DNA of 64,000 bases from Cellulophaga algicola DSM 14237 (GTDB lineage Bacteria > Bacteroidota > Bacteroidia > Flavobacteriales > Flavobacteriaceae), in NCBI RefSeq assembly GCF_000186265.1, contig NC_014934.1, positions 2,666,001-2,730,000 of the forward strand, given 5' to 3'. The notes under the pieces were generated by a model, which was not told where the DNA came from, did not search any database, and saw only the letters and a program-made list of their open reading frames with translations. Below are positions 47,382-58,382 of the stretch, one piece after another; position 1 is the first letter of the stretch, and every line of letters starts with the position of its first letter. Made by a program: the position numbers and the translations under genes.

Positions 47382-50300
47382 ATGACCCTATTTAAACATA
47401 TTATTTTTTACATACTATTATTATTCTCAGGAATGATTTCTGCACAAGAAACATTTAGAGATAATTTTAGTACTGTATCCTATTCTAATAATAATGGTAG
47501 TTCTAATTTTTCTACAGATTGGATAGAAACTGGAGATAACGACAATGGACCTACTTCTCAATACCTAAGAATTAGTAGTAACCGACTCGAACTTTATTAT
47601 ATATGGTCAGAGAATATACGTAGATCAGCGAATCTTGATGGTGCTTCAATTGCAGTGCTAAGTTTTAATTGGCAAGCTATAAGTCTAGGAGGTAGTAGAG
47701 TGTTGGGGATACAGGTTTCAAATAATGGAGGTGTTTCTTATACAACTATAGGTACTATTGGTGATAATAATTCAGGCACGTTTAGTCAAGATATTTCGGG
47801 CTTTATTTCTGCTACGACTACAGTGAGATTTGCAAGATCAGGTAATAACTGGCGAAATGATGATTATGCCTACATCGATAATTTTTTGATTACCGCAACT
47901 TACCCTGCACCTATACCTATACTAGAAATAAACGATGTAACGGTAGACGAGGATTCCGGAAATGCTGTTTTTACAGTTTCTCATACGGGTTCAAATGCTG
48001 CTGCTCCATTTACCGTTAATTATCAAACGGTAAATGGCTCTGCTATAGATGGTAGTGATTATACGGGTAGTACAAGCGTGTTGAGTTTTAATGGTACTGT
48101 CGGGGATACAGAAACTATAACCATTCCTATATTAGATGATGGAACTATTGAAAATCCTGAGAATTTTACCATTGAATTTACCTTAACGTCTGACCCAACA
48201 GCTGATATTACGGATACGGCAATAGGTACTATTATAGATGATGATGCACTTATCATGACAGATGGAGGAAGCGCGACTACATGTAGTGATACATTTTTTG
48301 ATCCAGGAGGGCTTTCTAATTACAGTAATAACCAAGATGTAACCTATACAATTTGTCCAGATACGGCAGATACCTATTTAAATATCAATTTCACAAGTTT
48401 TGAAGTTGTTACAGGAGATATTTTATATGTTTATGATGGTAACTCTACAGGAGCAGCATTAATAGGGCAGTATGATAGTGCTAATGTTCCAACATCTATA
48501 AACTCTTCAGCTGCTTCAGGTTGTTTAACATTTAGGTTTGTTTCCAATGGAAGTAATACAGGAGCGGGTTGGGAGGCAGAGATAAATTGTTTTCCTGATG
48601 GACCAATTATAATAATTGAAGATATTTCTTTTGATGAAGATGTTGGTAATGCTGTTTTTACAGTTAGGTCTACAAGAGCTGCTCATGGAAGAAATGTATT
48701 CTTATTTGGATTTGTGGAAGCGCCTTTTACTGTTGATTTTCAATCTGTAGATGGGCTAGCCTTAGCGGGTAGTGATTATACTGCAGTATCCGGAACACTA
48801 ACATTTACAGGAGAACTAAATAATATTCAGACAATATCTGTACCCATTGGTAATGATGGTGTGCCTGAGTTTGCAGAAGACTTTGATATAGAATTTACAG
48901 GAGCTACCGCTCAATACGCTACGGTAAACTATAATGATAAAGGAAAAGGAACAATAAACTCACAAATTCTAGCAAATGACCCTTTAACCCTATTTCAAGA
49001 ATTTGATGGGTATTATGATTATTCTACTACTGGAGGTACATTACGTACGAGTCCTAATGGGGGCTCCCCTTGTGCTGTTACGACATCATCGTCCAATAGT
49101 TTGGTTTCTCCAGTTCCTGGCACTGCTGTTGTAGAAAGAGCTTACCTATATTGGTCTCATTCTAGTACGGTACGTGATGCAGATGTTACTTTTGAAGGAC
49201 AAAGTGTGTCTGCAAATTTTTTGTATCAGACCTCTTTAGGCAACAGAAACTTTTTTGGATATGTAAGTGACGTAACTACAATAGTAAAAGGTGTTTCTGA
49301 TTTATCAAATAATGTTTTTGATTTTGAAGATTTAACTATAAATAATACAGGAGAGTATTGTACTACGAGTACAGTTTTAGGTGGTTGGGCCTTAATGGTT
49401 TTTTATGAAGACAGATCATTACCAGCAGTAAATATTAATTTGTATCAAGGTTTTGATGGTTTAAGTAATGATGGTAATTCGTTTACGTTAGATTCTTTTT
49501 ATGCTATTTCAGGTGAAGGAGCAAAAGCATCATTCTTATCATGGGAAGGAGATCCAGATTTAGATGGGTCTAGTTCTGGTTCTACAAATCCAGAAGAACT
49601 TTCAATTACAAATCAAAGAAATCAGAATTTTATATTGACAGGAGATGGAGGGCAAACAGGAAATAACTCTTATAACTCTACAATTTATGATAATACAGTA
49701 GGACCACCAGTTTACAACAATGCTAATATGTATGGTGTAGATTTAGATACTTATGATATTTCATCATTTATACAACCAGCAGATAGTGAAGTAACGGCAA
49801 ACGTAGATGTTGGTCAAGATTTTGTTATTTCTGCAGCAGTAGTTTTAAAGGTACCTTCTAATTTGATAGCGGGCCGGGTTTTTGAAGATGTTAATTACCC
49901 TGGAGGTATAGGTCGTGACCAAGTAATTTCGGGCGGAATAGGAATGTCTGGAACTATCGTGGAACTTTTTGATTCTTCTGGTGTCTTCATCCAAAGAAAA
50001 AATACGGAAGCAAACGGAAATTACTCATTTGGAGGTATGGCAGATGGAGATTATTTTATTAAAGTAGTGAGCTCTACAGTGAGATCTACTAGAGGTAATG
50101 GGCCAAACTGTTCTTCTTGTTACCCAACACAAACGTATAGGACCGAAATGGTTTCTGGAAGTATTGTAGATGTTACTGATGAAGTAGGGGGAGCTAACCC
50201 TAAAGCCACTCAAGACGTATCTTTAGGAGTTTTCAATAATGCACAAAGTATATCTAGTGTAGAGGTTGCAGGTAATGGTGTAGTAGGTATTAATTTTGGA

Positions 50301-51872
50301 TTTAATTTTAATACGATTGTAAATACCAATGAAACGGGTCAGGGTTCTTTACAACAATTTATTCTGAATTCTAATACCCTATCAGAAACAGGTTTAGATA
50401 TAGAAGCAAATTCTATTTTTGATCCAGCGGCAGAAGAAGATACTTCAATTTTTATGATTCCCCCAACGGGTGATGCTTTAGGCAGAGCAGCAGATGCTAA
50501 TTATGCAGCTGGAATTTTCGACGTGCTGATTTCTAATGGAAATTCACTTTCTGAAATTACAGGAACAAATACGGTGTTAGATGGGAGAACGCAAACAGCA
50601 TATTCAGGAGATTCTAATTCAGGAACTATCGGTGCAGGAGGTACAGCAGTAGGAACATCTGCTACCGCATTACCTGATTATATACGTCCAGAAATTCAAA
50701 TTCATAGGGACAATGGAGATGTGTTGAGTGCATCAGGAACAGATGTGGTTATCAGAAATGTAGCGGTGTATGGAAATAATAATGCAGGAATTATAATAAA
50801 TGGTGGCGCTGTTACTATTTCTAATTCCTTATTAGGCGTAAATGCACTTGGAAGTGCTGCAGGAAACATAGACTACGGAATAGAAATTAAAAATGGAGTA
50901 GCAATAATTGACTCAAATTATATTTCTTCAAATACAGATGCAGGTGTTTTTGTAGATGGAGGAACAAGTACTTTGATTCAAAATAATCATTTTGATGCTA
51001 ATGGAGCGACAGGTTGTGATGATAATATTTTGTTAGCAGATGGCTCTGGGATACTCATACATCAAAATTTAATTGATAATTCAGCAGCCTTAGGTATTGA
51101 TGGAGAAGCAATTTCTGGTGGTGTCGTTATCACAGAAAATACGATTACGAATGCAGGTCAGAACGGGGGTAATTGTAGTGGCAAGATAGAAAATGCAGGA
51201 ATAAGATTGCACGGTAGTGATTCGGCCATTGAAAATAATATAATTGCTACGAATGCAGGTTCCGGAATAGTTATTTCTGGAGGAACTACTTCTGGAAACT
51301 TAATATCACAAAATTCTATTTTTGCGAATGGAACTACCGCAGATGCTTTAGGTATAGATTTAGATGCAACAGATTCATTAGGGGATGGAGTAACATTAAA
51401 TGATTCTGGAGATGGGGATTCAGGACCAAACGGATTGTTGAATTTTCCAATAATTTCAAATGCATTTGTCTCGGGATCTAATTTAGTAATAGAAGGTTGG
51501 TCTAGACCGGGAGCTACCATTGAAGTGTTTTTAACAGATATCAATGAAGGTTCTGCTAGCGCTGGAGAAAATCAATTAGGTTTAGCTACAGATTACGGAG
51601 AAGGTCAAATCTATCTTGCTACAGTAATCGAAGGTTCTTCAGTAGATTTATTAACAATAACTACTCCATATACCGATGTAGATGGAAATACAGATAATAC
51701 GAATAAATTTAGATTTGTTATTGCTGGACCACTAAATATTGCTGTTGGTAATTTTATTACATCTACTGCAACTATATCAAATTCAACCTCTGAGTTTTCT
51801 CCCTTTAGTATTATTAAAAACTATACGCTAATTACCAATAGAAGGATTACTTATAGAGTAAAGTCAAACTAA
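47382..51872 (+). CDS. Giant secreted protein with Calx-beta, CUB-like and beta-helix domains
   Basis: 1496 residues with signal peptide MTLFKHIIFYILLLFSGMIS. Domains in order: a jelly-roll-like region (about 25-175); a Calx-beta repeat (about 177-290; ILEINDVTVDEDSGNAVFTV); a CUB-like domain (about 295-405; four Cys); a second Calx-beta (about 412-530); a long domain with FQEFDGYYDYSTTGG and VERAYLYWSHS (about 535-825); an SdrD/Cna-B-like module (about 828-915); and parallel beta-helix strands (about 1120-1330) with Ca-type acidic loops. The last residues are ITNRRITYRVKSN. No type A or B C-terminal domain is seen; the short tail may be the sorting signal. It is a plus-strand gene not tightly linked to its neighbours. 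Confidence 0.85.
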   Translation: MTLFKHIIFYILLLFSGMISAQETFRDNFSTVSYSNNNGSSNFSTDWIETGDNDNGPTSQYLRISSNRLELYYIWSENIRRSANLDGASIAVLSFNWQAISLGGSRVLGIQVSNNGGVSYTTIGTIGDNNSGTFSQDISGFISATTTVRFARSGNNWRNDDYAYIDNFLITATYPAPIPILEINDVTVDEDSGNAVFTVSHTGSNAAAPFTVNYQTVNGSAIDGSDYTGSTSVLSFNGTVGDTETITIPILDDGTIENPENFTIEFTLTSDPTADITDTAIGTIIDDDALIMTDGGSATTCSDTFFDPGGLSNYSNNQDVTYTICPDTADTYLNINFTSFEVVTGDILYVYDGNSTGAALIGQYDSANVPTSINSSAASGCLTFRFVSNGSNTGAGWEAEINCFPDGPIIIIEDISFDEDVGNAVFTVRSTRAAHGRNVFLFGFVEAPFTVDFQSVDGLALAGSDYTAVSGTLTFTGELNNIQTISVPIGNDGVPEFAEDFDIEFTGATAQYATVNYNDKGKGTINSQILANDPLTLFQEFDGYYDYSTTGGTLRTSPNGGSPCAVTTSSSNSLVSPVPGTAVVERAYLYWSHSSTVRDADVTFEGQSVSANFLYQTSLGNRNFFGYVSDVTTIVKGVSDLSNNVFDFEDLTINNTGEYCTTSTVLGGWALMVFYEDRSLPAVNINLYQGFDGLSNDGNSFTLDSFYAISGEGAKASFLSWEGDPDLDGSSSGSTNPEELSITNQRNQNFILTGDGGQTGNNSYNSTIYDNTVGPPVYNNANMYGVDLDTYDISSFIQPADSEVTANVDVGQDFVISAAVVLKVPSNLIAGRVFEDVNYPGGIGRDQVISGGIGMSGTIVELFDSSGVFIQRKNTEANGNYSFGGMADGDYFIKVVSSTVRSTRGNGPNCSSCYPTQTYRTEMVSGSIVDVTDEVGGANPKATQDVSLGVFNNAQSISSVEVAGNGVVGINFGFNFNTIVNTNETGQGSLQQFILNSNTLSETGLDIEANSIFDPAAEEDTSIFMIPPTGDALGRAADANYAAGIFDVLISNGNSLSEITGTNTVLDGRTQTAYSGDSNSGTIGAGGTAVGTSATALPDYIRPEIQIHRDNGDVLSASGTDVVIRNVAVYGNNNAGIIINGGAVTISNSLLGVNALGSAAGNIDYGIEIKNGVAIIDSNYISSNTDAGVFVDGGTSTLIQNNHFDANGATGCDDNILLADGSGILIHQNLIDNSAALGIDGEAISGGVVITENTITNAGQNGGNCSGKIENAGIRLHGSDSAIENNIIATNAGSGIVISGGTTSGNLISQNSIFANGTTADALGIDLDATDSLGDGVTLNDSGDGDSGPNGLLNFPIISNAFVSGSNLVIEGWSRPGATIEVFLTDINEGSASAGENQLGLATDYGEGQIYLATVIEGSSVDLLTITTPYTDVDGNTDNTNKFRFVIAGPLNIAVGNFITSTATISNSTSEFSPFSIIKNYTLITNRRITYRVKSN

Positions 51873-51953
51873 TATGATTTTAAAACTAAGACTTTAGTCT
51901 TACGAACGTTTATACTTACTTCATTTTGGTGAGTTTTTTCTCAATTTATATTT

Positions 51954-54900
51954 ATGGTTAATAATAAACATGAATACTTTTGTTTTATAAAAATGCAAAT
52001 GAATATTAAAACCTTTCCACTTTACATAAAATTAGGAATTGGCATTCTATTTTTGTTAGTGTTTTTTAATAGCAAAGCAGAAACTACATTTACAAAAAGT
52101 GTAGGCTCTTACGAGCCTTGTACAGATCCAACTGGTGTAGATACAGATGGAGACGGAATTAATGACGTTTGTGATTTAGATAATGATAATGATGGAATTT
52201 TAGATGAAGATGAATGCTTTCGTTCGTCAAGTTTAGTGGGTAATGGAGATTTTACAAGTTGGATATTCTATACGGATGCTAATAATCCTGGTTGGACAGG
52301 TAGTGGTAATCAGTGGAATAAAGATGCTGATAGGGCATGGTTTCCTCAATGGAATGGTACCGGTACAGCATCTTTTTATCAAACAATTAATGTAAGTTCA
52401 GGTAGTGAAAACAGTATAACTTTTGATGTAGGTGCCAATACTAGTTATAATAATCAAGTAGTCTTAAATGTTTTGATTGATGGTGCTACAGTATTGTCAG
52501 AAACATCAAACCAAATTGCAGTAACAAATGGTGGGCAATCTCAAAACGGTAATGCTACTTTAAATATGGTTTCAAGAACTATTGTTTTTACACCAACATC
52601 TAGTACAATCGTATTAAGGTTTAATGGTGTTTCAACATCAGGAAATCATGACATGATGTACATAGATAATGTAATTTTAACTACTGGTTGTTCTGATTTT
52701 GATAATGATGGTGTTCTTAATATTCATGATTTAGATAGTGATAATGATGGCATTTATGATACTGTAGAGGCCGGTCATAATCAAACGCACTCTAACGGTG
52801 TATTAATAGGAGATGTAGGTACAGATGGTATTCCTAATTCGGTACAGTCAAGTCCGAATAATGGAACTGTAAATTATACAGTTTTAAATTCGGAAAATGA
52901 GGGAAATAAAGATTTTATAGATTTAGATAGTGATGGGGATGGATGTAATGACGTTATTGAATCTGGTTTTACTCAGAATTCAACTAAATCTGGAGAATTA
53001 CAAGGCTCGGGTTATAATGCGACTACAGGAAAAGTAACAGGTAATTTAGATGGCTATACTACCCCTATAGATAATAATAGTAACAATATATATGATTACA
53101 GAGAAGCAGGTACTATTCCTATTATAACAACTCAGCCACAAGATAAATTTGTTTCAGAAGGCAGCAATGTAATATATATGGTAGCTACATCTGCAAGTGA
53201 TAATACATATGAGTGGCAAATAAGTACAAATGATGGAGTCACTTTTTCTAGTATATCAGGTGCTAATGGAGCTAGTTATTCTATAAATGGAGTTTCTAAT
53301 TCGCAGGATAAAAACTTGTATAGAGTACTTGTTTCAGATAGTTCATTTAAGTGTACTCCAGCAATTTCTTCAGCAGCTATTCTGAGAATAGTTTTAGATA
53401 GTGATAATGATGGAGTTGTAGATACAGATGATAGAGATGATGATAATGATGGAATTTTAGATGCTATAGAAGCAACTAATTGTGGTCCTGGAGCTGCAAC
53501 GGTTAATGTTGTAATTTTTTCAGAAGATTTTGGAATTGCATCTGGTAGTAGAATATCAACACCTTACACAAATTATATTTTTGAAAATGGAAGTAATGAC
53601 CTACAAGATGGATATTATACAATTTTTGAAGACATTTCATCTACAGCATCTTGGGCTCCTTCACTATGGCAGTCAAGAGGAGATCATACATCAGGGTCTG
53701 ATAGGATGGCAATTTTTAATGCTAATAATACTGCAGGACGAGAATTTTACAGAAGGACTTTGGTTCAAGTAGAACCAGATGTGCCTTTAGATATATCTTT
53801 CTGGGTAATGAATTTGGATGTTGATCAAGATAATAACGACGGAAGAATAGAGCCAGATATAACAGCCTTAATTCAACAGAATGGTGCTACAGTGTTCTCT
53901 TTTGAATCAGGTTCAATTCCTAGAGAAGCAAATGGCTCTGCCGATGCTTGGAAAAATTTTATAGGATCGTTTACACCAACATCAACCACCGCGTTAGAAT
54001 TAGTCTTAATTAATAATGCACCAGGAGGATTAGGTAATGATTTAGCATTAGATGATATTCAAATTGTACAATCTTTCTGTGACTCAGACAATAATGGTAT
54101 TCCAAATACTTTAGAAGCAGATAGTGATGGAGATGGTTGTACAGATTCAGATGAAGCTTATGCTAATAGAGATGCAGATTTAGATAATAATGGTAAATAT
54201 GGTTCTGGTGCCCCAATTGTAAATTCAGATGGTACGGTTGTAGCAGCATCCTACCAAACTCCACATGACGGAAACTTAAATGGTATTTATGATTATGCAG
54301 AAGCATATACTGTGGTAGCAATTACACAACAACCTTTAAATCAATATACGATTATTGGGGATGATGCTATTTTTTCAGTGACAGCAACAGGTGGTACTAG
54401 TGGTAATTTAGATTATCAATGGCAGCAAAGTCTTGATGATGGTGCTACTTTTACAAATATATCTGGAGCGACCAGTAGTAGCTATACGGTGTCAAACGTA
54501 AGTACGGCAGATCATAAAAAACAATTTCGCGTCTTAGTTTATGATTCAGCTTATATCTGTACAGATGAATATTCTAATGAAGTTATATTGTTTGTTGACG
54601 AAGATACCGATGCGGATGGGATTTTAAATATATTAGATTTTGATGATGATAATGATGGAATTTTAGATGTAGACGAAGGTTGTGGAAATTTAATAATAAA
54701 CTCTTCTTTTGAACAACAAGATTTCACTGATCCAGCAACTTTTCCAGATGGATTTACAGATGGGTCTGGTACATTTATAGGGGCAACATATAATACTAAT
54801 GAGTTAGCAGGTTGGAACTATACGACTAATTTAGATGGTTGGGTAGGCGGAGGAAGTCCATCTTGGACTCCAGATGTTTATGCTCCAGCATACCATGGCA

Positions 54901-56603
54901 ACTAATATATAGATGTTACAGGTAATAATAATGTAACAAGTGGAGTAAACAATACGCTTTCTCAAATCATAACTACAGAAGTTGGTAAAACATATATCTT
55001 TTCATTCTTTTGGGGAGAAGATATTGGGCATGAGGTAGGAACACAAGTAACATTAGATGTAGATGTAGTAGATTCTGGGAATACTCCTATTATTGATGAC
55101 ACGCTAAATTACACAGCAGAGGGTCTTGTACAAGGTATAAGAGGTCCTAAAAAATGGCTTTACTACGAGCGCAGTTTTGTAGCAACAACAACGGAAACAA
55201 CAATTCAATTTTATGCAACTCCTGATGGGACTTCAAATGGTGCTGCTTTAGATTTAGTGAGTGTTACTCCAACTACAGAATGTTTAGATAGTGATAATGA
55301 CGGAGTTCCAGATGTTTTTGATTTGGATAGTGATAATGATGGTATTTATGATGCTGTGGAAGCTGGGCATAATCAAGCTCATACTGACGGAGTTGTTACT
55401 GGAGCAGTCGGTACAGATGGCGTACCAGATAATGTTCAGAATGACCCAAATCGTGAGACTGTGAATTATACGTTATCAGATTCGGATTTAGATACGATAC
55501 CTGATGTTTTAGAATTTGATTCAGACAATGATGGGTGTAATGACTCAGATGAAGCCTATGGTGCAAAAGATACAGATTCTGATGCCAATGGATTTTATGG
55601 AAGTGGACAACCAAATGTTGATGTTAATGGTAGAATAACTGCAGCAACATATCCGGAGCCTAATGATGGTGATTCAAATACTGTTTATGATTATAAAGAA
55701 AAGAAACAAGCGCCTATAATAGCAGACAAAAATAATACTACAATACAAGCATGTTACAGTACAGATGTAACCTTAATTAATTCTGCTTTATATGCAGATA
55801 CATTTCAGTGGCAATTATTAAATGGAAGTAATTGGATTGATATATCAGATAGCACAAAGTATTCAGGTACGGGTACCAATACATTAGATATTATAAATGT
55901 TACTCTTACAGAAAATGGTAATCAATACCGGTTAATAGCATCACATAGCAGTACTATTTGTGATGAAGATAGTAGTGGCGTAACTACTTTGAACGTTAAC
56001 GATGAAATGGATGCCCCTGTTAGTGGTGGCGACCAATCTTATTGTTCGGGAGATTCAATTCCACAATTATCAGCGAATGTACCATCAGATGAAACTGTTG
56101 ATTGGTATGCAAATTTATCAGGGGGTACCGCTTTATTAGAAAGTAGTTTATCGTATACGCCTGCTGGTGCAGGAACGTATTATGCTGAAGCCAGAAGCAC
56201 AACATTTGTAGGCTGTACTAGTACTACTAGAACACCGATAACTTTAACAGAAGAGTCTCCGTCGGTAGTTACTATTGGTGCTGATCAAGTAGTTTTTGTA
56301 GGAGATAATGCTATTTTCACCGCTACAGCCTCAAATTCAGATACTTTTCATTGGGAGGTAAGTACGGATGGAGGAATAACATTTAATTCCGTCGCAGAGA
56401 GTTCAGAATATACAGGAACACAAACAGTTACTTTGACAGTAGTTTCTGCCCGAGCTTTACAAAATGGGTATCGCTTTAGGTTTGTAGCATCAACAGCAGG
56501 TTCCTCTTGCGGAACTACAAATTCGTCTTCTGCAGTATTGACCGTTAAAGTAAAGACAGTGATCACAAATAGAAGGATAACTTACAGAGTTAAAAAGAAT
56601 TAG
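51954..56603 (+). pseudogene. TSP3-like/Ig-like surface protein broken by an in-frame TAA
   Basis: One frame runs from 51954 to 56603 (1549 codons with one interruption). The likely start is the ATG at 51999 ([20 protein letters not shown]), which begins the signal peptide. The part before the stop (to 54905) has calcium-binding motifs ([20 protein letters not shown]), two jelly-roll-like regions and Ig-like repeats ([32 protein letters not shown]). At 54903-54905 a TAA stands in YHGN-stop-YIDVTG, where CAA (Gln) would fit the usual GNQYID pattern. After it the same frame continues through [20 protein letters not shown], more Ig-like repeats and the tail ITNRRITYRVKKN. A single C-to-T change or sequencing error is the simplest explanation; otherwise two products are made. 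Confidence 0.85.
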
Positions 56604-56625
56604 ACTCTTCATGTAGTAGAAAAAT

Positions 56626-56663
56626 ATAAAAGGTCTAAAAAAGAGGTCATTTAGACCTTTTAT
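56626..56663 (+). terminator. Hairpin after the broken surface-protein gene
   Basis: ATAAAAGGTCTAAA and TTTAGACCTTTTAT form a perfect 14-bp stem with a 10-base loop, 23 bases past the stop at 56603. The U run is only within the 3' arm, but location fits a terminator. Confidence 0.7.
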
Positions 56664-56959
56664 AGGTTGTGAAACATTGTAGGTATAATTAAATACAATC
56701 CTTAGAATATGTTTTCATCGATGAATTTATACATCTAATCCCTTGTTGCTGTTGGCGATATCGATAAAATGTAGTTAAGAATTTTGTAAGACCTCAGGTA
56801 TTAGTTCCTAGACCTTGGTATTTTATACATACACAACATTTATTTTCCCTGACTCAAGCTAATGTTAATTTTGTAAAGTGTAGGTGGGCCTATTTTGTTT
56901 AATAAAGTAGACTTATGCTAATTATACGCCCTATTAAAGTTTAAGATACCCCCAGAATC
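56664..56959. other. Upstream region of the collagen-like gene
   Basis: About 300 bases with no ORF. It contains the palindrome TTCATCGATGAA (56714-56725) and, closer to the gene, TTTTG-N17-TATTTTG in GTAAAGTGTAGGTGGGCC, which resembles but does not exactly match the Bacteroidota promoter. Confidence 0.5.
56714..56725. promoter_or_regulatory. 12-bp palindrome TTCATCGATGAA
   Basis: A perfect palindrome identical to the core of the 14-bp palindrome before the type B adhesin gene. Both lie 230-275 bases ahead of giant surface-protein genes, so a shared regulator is possible. Confidence 0.45.
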
Positions 56960-57385
56960 ATGAATAAAAATTTATTTTTACTAGTATTCCTATTAATGAC
57001 TACTGTTGCATTTTCGCAAACTACGGTGACGTTAGAAGATCAATGTAATTGTGAAGTATTAAGCGGTACAGATGTTACTGCACCAGGAATGACAACTCCA
57101 GCAGGAGCAGATATCGGCGATGTTTATGTGAACACAGATACCGGAACAATTTATTTCTGGGATGGAGATTCTTGGGAATTAACTTCTTCGGACAATCAAC
57201 AAATTCAAGATTTTAGTTTTGATGAACTGACGAATCAATTAACATTACAGTTAGAAAATGGGGGTACTGTAAGTGTTGATGTTTCTACACTACAAGGTGA
57301 CGGTAATATAACGTCACCAAATGGTACTATTACTATTTCAGGAGATGCTAATGCGTTATTAGGAGATGTAGAAGTAGATATTATT

Positions 57386-58382
57386 TCAGGTGGAGTAGAT
57401 CAAGTATTGGTTACCGATGCCACTGGTGCTGTAGAATGGGTAGATAAATCTACTTTTTCAGCTATTGCCGATCAAGTAACTATTACTGGTTTAGGAACTG
57501 TAGCAGATCCTTTTAAAGTAGAAGACTTAGCTATTGTAACAGACAAATTAGCAGCAGATGCAGTGACTAATGATAAGTTAGCGGATAATGCTGTTCAAAC
57601 AGAAAATATAGTAAATGGTACAATTTTAACTGAAGATATTGCTTCAGGCGGAGTAGATCAAGTATTGGTTACCGATGCCACTGGTGCTGTAGAATGGATC
57701 GATCAATCAGATTTTGATGCTATTGCCGATCAGGTAACTATTACTGGTTTAGGAACTGTAGCGGATCCTTTTAAGGTAGAAGACTTAGCTATTGTAACAG
57801 ATAAATTAGCAGCGGATGCAGTGACTAACGATAAGTTAGCGGATAATGCTGTTCAAACAGAAAACATAGTAAACGGTACAATTTTAACTGAAGATATTGC
57901 TTCAGGAGGAAATGATCAAGTATTGGTTACCGATGCCACTGGTGCTGTAGAATGGGTAGATAAATCTACTTTTTCAGCTATTGCCGATCAAGTAACTATT
58001 ACTGGCTTAGGAACTGTAGCGGATCCTTTTAAGGTAGAAGACTTAGCTATTGTAACAGACAAATTAGCAGCGGATGCAGTGACTAATGATAAGTTAGCGG
58101 ATAATGCTGTTCAAACAGAAAATATAGTAAACGGTACCATTCTAACAGAAGATATTGCTTCAGGTGGATTAAATCAAGTATTGGTTACCGATGCCACTGG
58201 TGCTGTAGAATGGATCGATCAATCAGAATTTGATGCTATTGCCGATCAAGTAACTATTACTGGATTAGGAACTGTAGCGGATCCTTTTAAAGTAGAAGAC
58301 CTAGCTATTGTAACAGATAAATTAGCAGCAGATGCTGTGACTAATGATAAGTTAGCGGATAATGCTGTTCAAACAGAAAATA
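57386..58382 (+). repeat. Four 258-bp tandem repeats in the collagen-like gene
   Basis: Units start at TCAGG at 57386, 57644, 57902 and 58160, an exact period of 258 bases; the last unit is shortened. Each encodes a segment with [34 protein letters not shown] and [12 protein letters not shown]. They are almost identical, with only [10 protein letters not shown] versus [10 protein letters not shown] changing. Confidence 0.9.

Noticed and set aside
54903-54905. TAA as programmed readthrough or recoding
   Set aside because: TAA is the tightest stop, no stimulatory structure is obvious, and a single CAA-to-TAA change is simpler.
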